Part shown: piece by piece, positions 1 through 8,607 of the stretch
Position numbering within the stretch: position 1 is the stretch's first letter
Layout of the letters: every line of letters begins with the position of its first letter
Source: Gammaproteobacteria bacterium
GTDB lineage: Bacteria > Pseudomonadota > Gammaproteobacteria > Pseudomonadales > Azotimanducaceae
Assembly: GCA_009841615.1 (NCBI GenBank)
Contig: VXLL01000018.1
Location: 124,001 to 188,000, forward strand
Length of the DNA stretch: 64,000 bases
Direction: 5' to 3'
Made by a program: the position numbers and the translations under genes
Notes under the pieces: model-generated
The model's input: the letters and a program-made list of their open reading frames with translations, nothing else
Told to the model about the DNA's origin: nothing
The model's database searches: none

Positions 1-56
1 GCCACCACGAGTACCGTTACCAGAACAAGTACCGCGATTCCAACCGAGAAATCCAT
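1..56 (-). CDS. zipA: Start of probable cell division protein ZipA (partial)
   Basis: Only the first 18 codons are visible, read leftwards off the window edge. They begin MDFSVG and continue as an unbroken hydrophobic segment, as expected of the N-terminal membrane anchor of ZipA, which tethers FtsZ to the inner membrane. A GGAG sequence lies seven bases before the ATG. The identification rests mainly on context: zipA follows smc in many SMC-containing gammaproteobacteria. The family cannot be proved from 18 residues; any small membrane-anchored protein would look the same. Confidence 0.5.
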   Translation of the reverse strand, partial: MDFSVGIAVLVLVTVLVV

Positions 57-122
57 TTCTCAACTCCATGTTGTCCTAAATCTCGAGCGACCGAGTCCCC
101 CGCAATCGTGTGGTTGAACCTG

Positions 123-3100
123 TTATTCTAGGTCTACCGATACCACTCGAGATACTCCTGCTTCCTGCATAGTGATGCCAATCAGCGACTCGGCAAAGTT
201 CATTGTACCGCGAGAATGGGTAATAATCAAGAATTGTACGTCATTTGCCATTGAATGAATCAACTTTCCGAAACGTGAAATGTTGTTCGTATCTAGCGGC
301 GCGTCGACTTCATCCAGGATACAAATGGGACTGGGGTTGAGTTCAAACATCGCAAAAGTGAACGCTAATGCAGCTAACGCTTTCTCACCATCGGATAATT
401 GATTTCGGTTTTTGATTTGCTTTCCTGGAGGTTGGACGCGCATGGACACACCAGCTGTCAAGGGATCGTCCTCAGTCAAAATAAGCTCAGCTCGCCCACC
501 GCCGAAAAGTCGGGCGAACACCTTTTGAAACATCTCGCTCGCCCTCGAGAATACATCGTTAAACAGCGCGAGAGTTTCTTTGTCAATCTTTTGCATCGCT
601 TGCTCTAGCGTGTCTTGAGAGAGTTCGAGATCTTCAATACGCGACTGATATGTCTCGTATTCTGCTTTTCTTGTATCAAGGTCCCGAGTTGCCGCTAGAT
701 TGACTGCTCCAAGCTTTTCGATACGCGACTGAGTTCGATTAAGCACACGTGTCAATGATTCTTCGTTATCAACAGGATCGAGTGAAGCTTTCGCGTCGGC
801 TAGAGTTATGTCCAACGCTGATAACTCCGTCAACAAGTACTCTTGCTTCGAAGTGAGCTGAATGTGTTCTTCACGAAAATCACGCAACTCCTGTTGTTTC
901 TGATCTACGCGCAATTGTTGCTGTGACTCTGCTACATTGTTCTCACGAATCTGCTGCAATATAGCATCACGATCGGCTCTCACGGCCGCTAAGCGCTGGT
1001 CTACTACCGCGGATTGTTTCACAGCGTCCGCAAGTTGCACCGCTAGCTTTTGCATAGCGTTTTCATCGTCAGAGATTTGCTGGTCGAGTGTTTGCAAACG
1101 ATGCTTGAGCTCATCAATGTTGTTAGTGAGGAGCTTACTATTCAACGTATAAGATTCGATTCTAGCATTTAAATTGTTGTACTCTAAGTCCAAACGATGA
1201 TGCTCTGCTTGGGCAGCTCTATCTTCCTCCAACGCTGCAGCCAACAAGCTATTATTTTCCTGTTCTTTAGTCTCCAGTAACTGTCTCTCTTTGTCTAATT
1301 TAGCTGTCTCCACTTTCAGTTTGGAAATGTAATCGTCTTGGCTGTTGATTTCCTGATCCAAGTTAGATTTACGCACCGTGATTAAGTCTCGTTCTTTCCG
1401 CGCATCCGCGGATCGAACGCTGGCTTGGAAGTGTTCAAGTTTTTTTCGTTCGATTTGTGCGCGCGTTTCGGCGAGTCGCGAATTTGCTTCGCCCTGTTGT
1501 TGGCGTAATTCACGAAGCGCTTCTCGAAACTGCGTGCGTTGCTGAGTACGAACCGAGATTGTTTGTAGTTTCTCTTGGTGTTCCTGCGCCTTGCGTTCAT
1601 GAAGGGCGTTTAGTTCTTGAAATTCGGCTCGGTGTTCAATTACCGTACCCTTTTCGTGCGTGCTACCGTTAAACTTGATCCAAGTCTTACCCATCCAAAT
1701 GCCGGATTTGGTAACCGTACTTTCATGGGATTTGAGCAGTTTCTGGCGCGCAAGCGCTGCCTCCAAGTCGTCATCGACGAACACGTCCGAGCAGAGTCGT
1801 GGGACATACTCTTGACCTTGAGTAATTACGTCTGCTAATCGTGAACCGGTTTTCGAGTCAGATGAAGGTGCTACTAACACCATATCGGTCTCGCTCAAAT
1901 CGTCCAGTTCTACTGTCTCGAAGTCGATGCTGTTGACCGTAATGGCTGGTAAAAACGAATTTAAGACAGTTTCTACAGCTTTTTCGTAGCCGGGTTGAAC
2001 GGCAATTATCTCGCCGACACGTGGCTGAGCCTGAAGCTGATGATGAGGCATAGATTGTTCATGTGAGACAGTTGAGTCAGTTTGTAACGTCTGTTCAATC
2101 AAGGCGGTGACCGCGCTACGTCGTTCTCGAATCTCGCTCAGGTCACCTTCGAGTTCCCGGCGATGTTCTTCATCTTGAACATCCAGTTGTTCTAATGCCT
2201 CTAACTCTTCATCATGTTCCTCTATCCGAAGTAGAGTAGTCTGTAGTTCTGTTTCAAGTTCTTTCTCTTGTTCAACGAGCGGTGTGTCATCGTTCAGGTG
2301 CTCATCTGTCGCAAGCATTTCATCGAGTTCTGCGAGTCTGTGATCAATCGCTTCCAATTCTTGTTGTAATCGCGCCCGTTGGTCGGTTTGCAACGATAAC
2401 TCATTGGACTTTTCGTTAAATTCCTTGAGAAAGTTGTCCCAATCTGGGCGCCATGTCTCAACTTCGTCTTGTGTGTCTGTGAATTTTTTCCTTGCTTTTC
2501 CACACTGCGTTGCTGCTTGTTTTCGATCGTTTTCTACCCGAGACAGTTCGTCGCGGAGACTGCTAATTTGACTCTGCTGGTTCGTAAGTGCTAATTCTTG
2601 TTCCGTCTGCGTCTCGGCAGCCTTGTGGCGTGCTTGGATAGCCTCGTCCCGGTGCTGTTTTCGTTGTCGGTTCTCTTCTTCGACGCGCGCAAGCACTCCG
2701 CGCGCTTCAAAGGACTCACCCTGGACGGTGTTAAATTGCTCCACACAGTCAGCTTCGCGCACTCTAAGGGTGTCTAGTTCTGTCCGAATTGACTGAAGTT
2801 TTGCTAGTTCTTGTTGCACTCGCAGTGAAACTTCCTCCATGCGCTCTTCTTGTTCTTGGATTTGAGCTTCAACGGTTTGCACTTGTAGCACTACTAACTT
2901 CGCTTGGACACTTCGCTCTTTCTCTCGCAAATCTGAGTACCGGGCCGCCTCGCGGGCTTGTCTTTCTAAGTATGAAATTTGTCTCGCAAGCTCGGTTGCG
3001 TGATCTTTAACGCGTTCTAAATTCTCTCGCGTTGTCTCTATCTTCTTTTCCGTTTCTCGACGGCGCTCACGATACTTTGATACTCCTGCTACTTCTTCCA

Positions 3101-3590
3101 AATGCAGTCGCAAATCTTCGGGCTTTGCGGTAACGATTCGACCTACGAAACCCTGTTCAATTACCGAATAACTGCGTGCGCCAAAACCCGATCCCAAGAA
3201 CAAGTCTCGAATGTCTCTTCTCCGGCAACGGCGACCATTTAAATAGAACTTCGATGGAGTATCTTGGGAAATCTCTCTTCTGAGTGCGAGTTCTGAGAAA
3301 TTTGCGTAGCTTCCTCCGATCTTGTGGTCCTCGTTATCGAATAGCAACTCTATTGTTGCTTGGCCCGAGCGCGCGCGCGTATCGGAACCGTCAAAAATGA
3401 CATCTTCCAAACCTTCGCCTCGAAGGTGGCTCGCCTGACTTTCCCCAATACCAAGACGAATGGCGTCGACTATATTGGATTTACCACATCCGTTAGGTCC
3501 TACAACGACCGTTACGTTATGAGGTAAGTCTATGACTGTTGGGTCGACGTAGGACTTAAAGCCAGCGAGCTTTACAGACTTTAGACGCAT
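123..3590 (-). CDS. smc: Chromosome segregation ATPase SMC
   Basis: This 1155-residue protein has the full SMC layout. An N-terminal ABC half carries the Walker A motif GPNGCGKS at residues 31-38. Two long coiled coils rich in Glu, Gln and Arg flank a globular hinge at about residues 520-640. The C-terminal ABC half carries the signature LSDGEK near residue 1065 and the Walker B segment ILDEVDAPLD near residue 1090. SMC dimers with ScpA/ScpB condense and segregate the chromosome. The length is normal for the family, and the start MRLKSVKLAGFKS matches the usual SMC N-terminus. The presence of SMC argues against the enterobacterial and Vibrio lineages, which use MukB. The gene is 66 bases upstream of the probable zipA and likely cotranscribed with it. 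Confidence 0.97.
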   Translation of the reverse strand: MRLKSVKLAGFKSYVDPTVIDLPHNVTVVVGPNGCGKSNIVDAIRLGIGESQASHLRGEGLEDVIFDGSDTRARSGQATIELLFDNEDHKIGGSYANFSELALRREISQDTPSKFYLNGRRCRRRDIRDLFLGSGFGARSYSVIEQGFVGRIVTAKPEDLRLHLEEVAGVSKYRERRRETEKKIETTRENLERVKDHATELARQISYLERQAREAARYSDLREKERSVQAKLVVLQVQTVEAQIQEQEERMEEVSLRVQQELAKLQSIRTELDTLRVREADCVEQFNTVQGESFEARGVLARVEEENRQRKQHRDEAIQARHKAAETQTEQELALTNQQSQISSLRDELSRVENDRKQAATQCGKARKKFTDTQDEVETWRPDWDNFLKEFNEKSNELSLQTDQRARLQQELEAIDHRLAELDEMLATDEHLNDDTPLVEQEKELETELQTTLLRIEEHDEELEALEQLDVQDEEHRRELEGDLSEIRERRSAVTALIEQTLQTDSTVSHEQSMPHHQLQAQPRVGEIIAVQPGYEKAVETVLNSFLPAITVNSIDFETVELDDLSETDMVLVAPSSDSKTGSRLADVITQGQEYVPRLCSDVFVDDDLEAALARQKLLKSHESTVTKSGIWMGKTWIKFNGSTHEKGTVIEHRAEFQELNALHERKAQEHQEKLQTISVRTQQRTQFREALRELRQQQGEANSRLAETRAQIERKKLEHFQASVRSADARKERDLITVRKSNLDQEINSQDDYISKLKVETAKLDKERQLLETKEQENNSLLAAALEEDRAAQAEHHRLDLEYNNLNARIESYTLNSKLLTNNIDELKHRLQTLDQQISDDENAMQKLAVQLADAVKQSAVVDQRLAAVRADRDAILQQIRENNVAESQQQLRVDQKQQELRDFREEHIQLTSKQEYLLTELSALDITLADAKASLDPVDNEESLTRVLNRTQSRIEKLGAVNLAATRDLDTRKAEYETYQSRIEDLELSQDTLEQAMQKIDKETLALFNDVFSRASEMFQKVFARLFGGGRAELILTEDDPLTAGVSMRVQPPGKQIKNRNQLSDGEKALAALAFTFAMFELNPSPICILDEVDAPLDTNNISRFGKLIHSMANDVQFLIITHSRGTMNFAESLIGITMQEAGVSRVVSVDLE

Positions 3591-3894
3591 CTCAATCGAT
3601 AAAAACAGTGTACGGGAACAAAATGACTTCGACCGTAAAGAAAATCACAATAACAAGTAGTTTAGAGCTACATGTTAAACACTTTGTGGTCGATACAAGT
3701 GCTAAAAAGACAAAAACTTTTAAAATTGTAGAAGAATCGCAAGAAAATCTGACTTAAGCAGTAATTTCCTGCTGTATCGCGCGTCGGCTGATCTTCTTCG
3801 TTGATCAGATTTAAATCAACCTGTATCTAACAACCAAGCGGCTAGTTGACTAAGCGTCAGAATTGTAGTCTGCTGGTATGGTTAGAGGCTTACC
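3591..3894. other. Non-coding stretch upstream of smc
   Basis: No convincing ORF is present. The part nearest smc is AT-rich and must hold its promoter, but I could not pick a clear -35/-10 pair. A short inverted repeat (CTGATC with GATCAG, 3788-3808) has a nine-base loop and no T-tract. Confidence 0.4.
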
Positions 3895-3898
3895 AGAA

Positions 3899-3940
3899 AA
3901 GAAGAGTCGTGTCGTTCTAACTAACGAAACGACTCTTCTT
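3899..3940 (-). terminator. Strong hairpin terminator of the small transcript
   Basis: A perfect 12-base-pair outer stem (AAGAAGAGTCGT with its complement) is followed, after one mismatch, by five further pairs and a six-base loop. On the minus strand the stem is followed by a short T-rich run (CTTTTC). It lies exactly at the end of the small ORF at 3917-4108, whose stop codon falls in the loop. Confidence 0.75.
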
Positions 3941-4108
3941 CTGCGTGATACCTCTCAGAGTGGTATTAGTAGTCTGCGTCGCGTTTGCCGATTGACAAAC
4001 TGAAAGAAAATCGGCCGGGTTCGCGCCTTCCATGTCCGGAGACCTCCATGGCGTTAATAGTTGCTCATCCTTGAGCACCCCCCGGTCGATCGGAATGGTT
4101 GGTTGCAT
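3917..4108 (-). CDS. Possible 63-residue protein inside the small transcript
   Basis: This ORF starts at an ATG preceded by TAGGA seven bases away, which is a reasonable ribosome binding site, and ends in the loop of the terminator hairpin. The peptide starts MQPTIPIDRG, has one cysteine, no signal peptide and no membrane segment, and belongs to no family I recognise. Its C-terminal third (rich in Thr, Asn, Lys and Arg) is encoded by the hairpins, which suggests RNA structure rather than protein may be under selection there. Translation would be supported by conservation of the reading frame in relatives. I regard coding and non-coding readings as about equally likely. Confidence 0.35.
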   Translation of the reverse strand: MQPTIPIDRGVLKDEQLLTPWRSPDMEGANPADFLSVCQSANATQTTNTTLRGITQKKSRFVS

Positions 4109-4181
4109 GACAAAATCCTATTGTGAAATTTTTTCGGTGTATCGAACTCTGACACGCAATCCGTTCCGTTTTAAAGTGAAT

Positions 4182-4209
4182 ACTATACTGAAATTTCTCT
4201 TTTGTTCAA
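4182..4209 (-). promoter_or_regulatory. Sigma-70 type promoter of the small transcript
   Basis: Read on the minus strand, TTGAAC (4204-4209) and TATAGT (4182-4187) are separated by 16 bases in an AT-rich setting downstream of the MerR-type gene. Both hexamers are close to consensus. Initiation would be near 4175, leaving a leader of about 65 bases before the ATG at 4108. Confidence 0.6.
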
Positions 4210-4245
4210 GTTTTGTTAAGATTTTACCTAAACAAATTGAAAATG

Positions 4246-5115
4246 TTACACAATCAATTGGTGCTTGTCTGCGATAGACCGTAATGCCCGTTCCATAGAG
4301 TTTTCGGCGGTTTTTACGGCTTCTACCACAGCGATATCTAATGCACTATCGGTAGTGCGACTAAGATGATCGATAATGGCTCGTTGACGATAAACAATCT
4401 CGACGAAGTCTTCTGGTTCCACCCGCTCTTTCGTTTTACAACGTCTTAAGTGTTCTAACTGTTCATCGTCAAAGCATCTGTATTCTGAGTAGGATTCATC
4501 CTCTGTTTCAACATGATCAAAGATTGCATTCACCGTTCCTTGCCAGTCTGTATCCTGCATCTTCGCTACATGAATGCTTGCTTCTCGAGCGGATTCTAGA
4601 TCGGAGTCGCTTGCATACTTGTAAACAACAAATACCGGTACAGCTGCCGCAGAAGTCATCTCGTCAATTTTTTCAACGTTAAGACTTGTAATCAAGATTA
4701 CGAGTGCGTCGTAACTAACATGTGCCTCATCTGTTGCCCAATCCCAATAAGATTCGAGCGTAAGAAATCGAACTGAAACGTCGTACGATGAGGACGATTG
4801 TGAATTTTCAAAGTTCCAAGTATCTCCCACAAGAACAATTGAGAGTTTTGCATCTTGATTGGTCTTTGTTGGTCGTCCGAGTAGTGGTTTAAGTTCGTGT
4901 ACAGTTAAATCTTTAAGTTCACCAATTGAAAAGCCTTGATCAATAAGCTCCTTGATCAAAGTGAGCTTTGCCAATTGGTCTTCATCGTAAAAACGTATTC
5001 GGTTTACTTTTTTCGTCGGACGAATCTCGTGGCGTTGTTCCCACATGCGTAATCGTTCGACGGACAATCCTGTCAAATCGGACACTTTTCCGATCTTGTA
5101 TAGTTGTTCTGCCAT
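4246..5115 (-). CDS. MerR-family transcriptional regulator with a Rossmann-like C-terminal domain
   Basis: The first ~75 residues form a MerR winged helix-turn-helix (YKIGKVSDLTGLS, then RMWEQRH and IRFYDEDQLAKL), in the style of the LitR/CarH branch. Residues ~85-195 alternate hydrophobic strands (LSIVLVGD, DALVILIT, VPVFVVYK) and helices, resembling the B12-binding or receiver fold that follows the DNA-binding domain in LitR/CarH. The cobalamin-ligating DxHxxG motif is not visible, so B12 or light sensing cannot be assumed. Residues ~230-289 form a helical tail. The gene stands alone, with a dyad-containing promoter directly upstream that suggests autoregulation. The ligand and targets are unknown; the neighbouring small transcript is an obvious candidate target. 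Confidence 0.8.
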   Translation of the reverse strand: MAEQLYKIGKVSDLTGLSVERLRMWEQRHEIRPTKKVNRIRFYDEDQLAKLTLIKELIDQGFSIGELKDLTVHELKPLLGRPTKTNQDAKLSIVLVGDTWNFENSQSSSSYDVSVRFLTLESYWDWATDEAHVSYDALVILITSLNVEKIDEMTSAAAVPVFVVYKYASDSDLESAREASIHVAKMQDTDWQGTVNAIFDHVETEDESYSEYRCFDDEQLEHLRRCKTKERVEPEDFVEIVYRQRAIIDHLSRTTDSALDIAVVEAVKTAENSMERALRSIADKHQLIV

Positions 5116-5179
5116 GATCGCTACTGCTCCGAGAATCTCTAGACGAACGTCTAGTTCTTCAGAGATCTTGTTTAGTTTA

Positions 5180-5217
5180 TGTGAACATTCTAATCATAGA
5201 GTTCACAAATTTGTCAA
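5180..5217 (-). promoter_or_regulatory. MerR-type promoter with 19-base spacer and dyad operator
   Basis: On the minus strand, TTGACA (5212-5217) and TAGAAT (5187-5192) are separated by 19 bases, the over-long spacing typical of promoters activated by MerR proteins. A dyad with arms TGTGAAC (5201-5207) and GTTCACA (5180-5186) spans the -10 region. The gene for a MerR-family regulator starts 65 bases downstream at 5115, so this is most simply an autoregulatory site. Confidence 0.65.
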
Positions 5218-5505
5218 GATAATGAAATAATCAGGGCATAAAATATAGTTTGAAACTGAGTCGCTTATCTGATTACGGCTCCATTTTTCAATGAATCGGG
5301 AGAAGATGGTTTTATTTTCTAGACAATATCGAATCAGAATTTGATATACCTCTACTGAAGTGAATTTGATAGAGTATCGGCCTATACACTGGCCTTTCGG
5401 ACTGGATGTCCGACTTAGAGTACCGTAAGGGTTAATCTACTCATAGTAGATACCAGACTAAATCAGACTCTGAAAGCAAAATGATAGATTGAGCTTTAAA
5501 CTCCG
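5218..5505. other. Non-coding stretch between fhs and the regulator
   Basis: No gene is seen. Short inverted repeats lie just downstream of fhs: CGGAC with GTCCG near 5399-5413, and a perfect 7-bp stem with a 3-base loop at 5435-5451 (ATCTACT with AGTAGAT). Neither is followed by a clear T-tract, so they are only possible transcript ends. Confidence 0.35.
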
Positions 5506-7173
5506 TTAAATGCCTTCGATATGTCCATTCTCGTCGAGCCCCACCTGATTCGCCGCGGGGACGCGTGGTAGTCCAGGCATCGTCATCATGTTGCCACACA
5601 CGACGACGACGAACTCCGCGCCCGCACTCAGTCTCACTTCTCTAATAGGAAGAATGTGATCGTTTGGAGCACCTAGTCGTTTAGGGTCGGCGGTAAAACT
5701 GTATTGTGTTTTTGCAATACACACAGGCAATTCCCCAAAGCCTCGTTGTTGTAAATCGTTCAGCTCAGTCTCGGCAGCCTCGGTAAATTCGATGCCACTG
5801 GCATGATAGATGTTCTTAGCGACCGAGGCGATTTTCTCTTTCAGCGGGGTGTTCGTGGGATAGAGCGGCGCAAAATTTTTGCAGTCTTCTTTCGTAATAC
5901 AAGCCATTACGCTTTCGGCAAGTTCTAATGCTCCGCGGCCTCCATCGGCCCAATGAGTGCACTCGTTGCACTCCACGCCTAATTCTCGCATCTTTTTGGT
6001 CACGAAGAGCAGTTCGTCATCTCGATCCGACTCAAAACGGTTGATTGCAACAATCGGGACTATTCCCATCTTGAGTAAGTTTTGTACATGTGCTTCTAAA
6101 TTTACTAACCCAGTCTTCAACGCCTCTACATTGGGTTTGGTGAGTTCATCCAGCGGAATGTTGGCGTGCATCTTGATTGAGCGAATAGTCGCGACAATCA
6201 CTACTGCGTGGGGCTTTAGACTAGTCTGACGACACTTTATGTTCAGAAACTTTTCTGCGCCTAAGTCCGCACCGAAACCTGCTTCCGTTATAACAACATC
6301 AGCTAACGCTAGTCCTGTTCTGGTTGCGATCACTGAGTTGCACCCGTGTGCAATATTGGCAAATGGTCCGCCGTGTACGATAACTGGATTGTGTTCCAGA
6401 GTTTGAACGACGTTCGGATCAAGTGCTTCGCTTAGAAGTACTGTCATCGCGCCATCGACGTTCAAATCTCGAGCCGTTATGAACTCGCCCGATTTAGATC
6501 GGGCTACAACAATGTTGCCTAAGCGACGTTGCAAGTCTTCTAAATCTTCTGCTAAAGAAAACACTGCCATTACTTCCGACGCGGCAGTTATGTTGAATCC
6601 TGCATCTAGGAGCAAATCTCGACGAGAGGGTACCTTGAACTTACGTAAAGATCGATCATTCATGTCCATGGCACGTAAGAACATTAATCGGGACGGATCA
6701 ATGTCGAGGTCATTACCCCAATAGATGTGGTTTTCGAGAATAGCCGATAGCAAATTGTTTGCCGAAGTTATCGCATGTAAATCACCGTTGAAGTGTAGAT
6801 TTATTTCGGTAGCGGGGGCTACTTGAGCTCGACCGCCACCATGTGCGCCCCCTTTCATTCCAAAACAAGGTCCCAATGATGGTTCGCGGAGACAAGCCAC
6901 TGAGTTTACGCCCAATAAATTTAAGGCATCGGTTAGTCCAACCGATGTAGTCGTCTTCCCCTCACCTGCTGCCGTTGGTGATACCCCGGTCACCAACACC
7001 AATTTAGCCTGATCGTTGGCTTGTTTCTCACTCAGACTGCTTGAATGAATCTTGGCCTTGTACTTACCATACGTTGTAAATTCTTCCTCCGATAAGCGCA
7101 ACTTATCCCTTAATATCTCAGCTAATGGACGTAGCTCGACGCTTTGTGCGATAGTTTGATCGTTAGTCTGCAT
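5506..7173 (-). CDS. fhs: Formate-tetrahydrofolate ligase
   Basis: This 555-residue protein matches the full length of 10-formyltetrahydrofolate synthetase, a cytoplasmic enzyme that joins formate to tetrahydrofolate at the cost of ATP and feeds one-carbon units to purine and other synthesis. The nucleotide-binding loop (TGVSPTAAGEGKTT) is at about residues 62-76. The glycine-rich GMKGGAHGGGRAQV stretch and the IVHGGPFANIAHGCNS segment are both family hallmarks. The gene is monocistronic, with an APH-like gene upstream and a likely terminator between them. Many gammaproteobacteria lack fhs and rely on FolD alone, so its presence suggests active use of formate or of C1-releasing substrates; the substrate is not shown by the sequence. 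Confidence 0.96.
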   Translation of the reverse strand: MQTNDQTIAQSVELRPLAEILRDKLRLSEEEFTTYGKYKAKIHSSSLSEKQANDQAKLVLVTGVSPTAAGEGKTTTSVGLTDALNLLGVNSVACLREPSLGPCFGMKGGAHGGGRAQVAPATEINLHFNGDLHAITSANNLLSAILENHIYWGNDLDIDPSRLMFLRAMDMNDRSLRKFKVPSRRDLLLDAGFNITAASEVMAVFSLAEDLEDLQRRLGNIVVARSKSGEFITARDLNVDGAMTVLLSEALDPNVVQTLEHNPVIVHGGPFANIAHGCNSVIATRTGLALADVVITEAGFGADLGAEKFLNIKCRQTSLKPHAVVIVATIRSIKMHANIPLDELTKPNVEALKTGLVNLEAHVQNLLKMGIVPIVAINRFESDRDDELLFVTKKMRELGVECNECTHWADGGRGALELAESVMACITKEDCKNFAPLYPTNTPLKEKIASVAKNIYHASGIEFTEAAETELNDLQQRGFGELPVCIAKTQYSFTADPKRLGAPNDHILPIREVRLSAGAEFVVVVCGNMMTMPGLPRVPAANQVGLDENGHIEGI

Positions 7174-7212
7174 ATGAACTCGTTGTGTGTTTGGTCTTAC
7201 CCTATATGAAAA

Positions 7213-7239
7213 TCGCTCGCAAACGAATTCTGCAAGCGA
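7213..7239 (-). terminator. Probable terminator of the APH-like gene
   Basis: TCGCTCGCA and TGCAAGCGA form a nine-pair stem with one mismatch and a nine-base loop. On the minus strand it is followed by GATTTTCAT. It lies about 115 bases beyond the stop of the APH-like gene and just before the fhs start, so it would insulate fhs from upstream transcription. Confidence 0.5.
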
Positions 7240-7354
7240 AGACTAAGAGGTGCTGGGGAAACCGATTACTCTCGGCCACGAGTCATTTTAAGAACATGGG
7301 CAAAGATGAATCGATCCAGCATAGTTGATTGTCGAAGTTGATCGACCGATACTC

Positions 7355-8335
7355 TCAGCCGCTTAGAGGTTCGTACGGGGAGGTGTCGGTGATCTCAGAC
7401 AGTCGCTCTGCTAGTAATGTATGTGCGCTTTTTCGAATTCTGTCGTTATGTTGTTTTAATACGAGGATAACCCTCGATATACAGCTGACTAGGCCCATAA
7501 CACGAACATAAGCCAATTCTGGTAAATTCGGTTCAAATGGATAGTGGTCTAAGACTCGAACATAGAAGGGGTCGCCTCCCCATCTCCAGATTCCTACAAA
7601 ATCTCGATACCGGTTTCCTGTGGTGTGATTCGACCAATCGATAATACCCGTCAATTGCTGTTGTTCATTGAGAAGTATGTGGTCTGCGCCCAAATCTCCG
7701 TGAATTAAAACACTCTCTGAGCCAGGTAGATCAAATTTGTACTGTTCAAAGTACGATTTGATAGTCGTCCGATGGGACAGTGGTAGTGTGTTGTGTGCAA
7801 TACGACTAAGGTGTTTGTCTAAATCCTCAGCCCAAGTACGCAAGGAAACGAGCGGATCACTAACCCCGGCGACAGCTACTCCACTCAGAGTATGAAGTTC
7901 TTTCAATACGGTACCAAGTTGTCTTCCTAAACAGTCTTGATCGATTTCCTCCCTGCGAAAGTGTTCGAGGGAAATCCCCGGAAGATACTCGTACCCAGAA
8001 ATTGTTTCTAGGTACCCCCAAGGATGGTTCCAAATATACTTGATCTCCGGAACGGAGGTTGATAGCTTGAGTTTTTGCGAAAACGCCTTTTCTGCGATCG
8101 GGTCGAGTGTTTCCGATACATGTTTGGGAAACCTAAATACCCAAGCTTCGTTGACTAAGTAGGACTGGAAATCAAGACCTTCACCTAGTTTTCTGACCGC
8201 GTTTACGCGTAGGTCTGAGTTTTCCTCAATGATTCGAGAAACTTTTGTCACCGACAAGGGAATGTCGATCTCACTCTCGAATTCACTGTTCACAAACTGT
8301 GCGTACCTCCTACCAACGTTTGGTGATCTGCCCAA
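7355..8335 (-). CDS. Aminoglycoside phosphotransferase (APH)-family protein
   Basis: This is a 326-residue protein with the APH/choline-kinase fold. The catalytic loop HGDLGADHILL starts at residue 212, and the metal-binding IDW is at 232-234. An upstream N-lobe carries the glycine turn KLGEGLDFQSYLV and the segment WVFRFPK, where the ATP-contacting Lys would lie. The layout resembles macrolide 2'-phosphotransferases and related small-molecule kinases, but nothing marks a resistance determinant and the substrate is unknown. The gene is monocistronic and divergent from the dehydrogenase at 8608, with 272 bases between. The start at 8335 is the first available Met; a shorter N-terminus is possible. 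Confidence 0.8.
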   Translation of the reverse strand: MGRSPNVGRRYAQFVNSEFESEIDIPLSVTKVSRIIEENSDLRVNAVRKLGEGLDFQSYLVNEAWVFRFPKHVSETLDPIAEKAFSQKLKLSTSVPEIKYIWNHPWGYLETISGYEYLPGISLEHFRREEIDQDCLGRQLGTVLKELHTLSGVAVAGVSDPLVSLRTWAEDLDKHLSRIAHNTLPLSHRTTIKSYFEQYKFDLPGSESVLIHGDLGADHILLNEQQQLTGIIDWSNHTTGNRYRDFVGIWRWGGDPFYVRVLDHYPFEPNLPELAYVRVMGLVSCISRVILVLKQHNDRIRKSAHTLLAERLSEITDTSPYEPLSG

Positions 8336-8471
8336 AACAACGAGTACGTTCTACTGATTTAATTTGGTCTTACCGTTATAGTGAAACGTAATTGTTAATC
8401 CAAATTCTATCGTCCTGAAAACCACTAAAGTTCCTAGCTGCCTAGTTTGCAAGAGTTCATATGTATAACAG

Positions 8472-8500
8472 TTGACAATGCATTTCATGCAGAATAACAC
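8472..8500 (+). promoter_or_regulatory. Possible promoter with a palindrome in its spacer
   Basis: TTGACA (8472-8477) and TAACAC (8495-8500) are 17 bases apart, upstream of the dehydrogenase at 8608. The spacer contains the perfect dyad TGCAT-ttc-ATGCA (8479-8491), positioned where a repressor could block RNA polymerase. The -10 element is poor, so the promoter call is tentative. Confidence 0.4.
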
Positions 8501-8607
8501 TCAATACTAAATGACAATTTTCTGATCGGTTTACAATCTGTTAGAGGCGATGTGAGAAAGCATCCCTTCAACGAACCGAGTGCTCACAATCTTGTTAATG
8601 CGTACTA

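Larger units (their letters stand above)
3899..4175 (-). ncRNA. Candidate structured small RNA (may also be translated)
   Basis: This is a free-standing transcription unit inferred from signals, not a recognised RNA family. A sigma-70 type promoter lies at 4182-4209 and a strong terminator at 3899-3940, predicting a transcript of about 275 bases. Three further hairpins sit inside. One pairs ATACC with GGTAT at 3948-3966. One is a perfect 7-bp stem, GCCGATT with AATCGGC, at 3987-4015. One pairs CCATG with CATGG at 4030-4051. I compared it mentally with tmRNA, RNase P RNA, SRP RNA and 6S RNA and saw none of their hallmark sequences. A 63-codon ORF with a plausible ribosome binding site lies inside, so it could be an mRNA, a dual-function RNA or a pure sRNA. 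Confidence 0.5.

Noticed and set aside
3899-4175. tmRNA, 6S, SRP or RNase P RNA as identity of the small transcript
   Set aside because: None of the hallmark sequences is present: no Ala-rich tag ORF, no SRP tetraloop region and no GAGGAAAGTC of RNase P.
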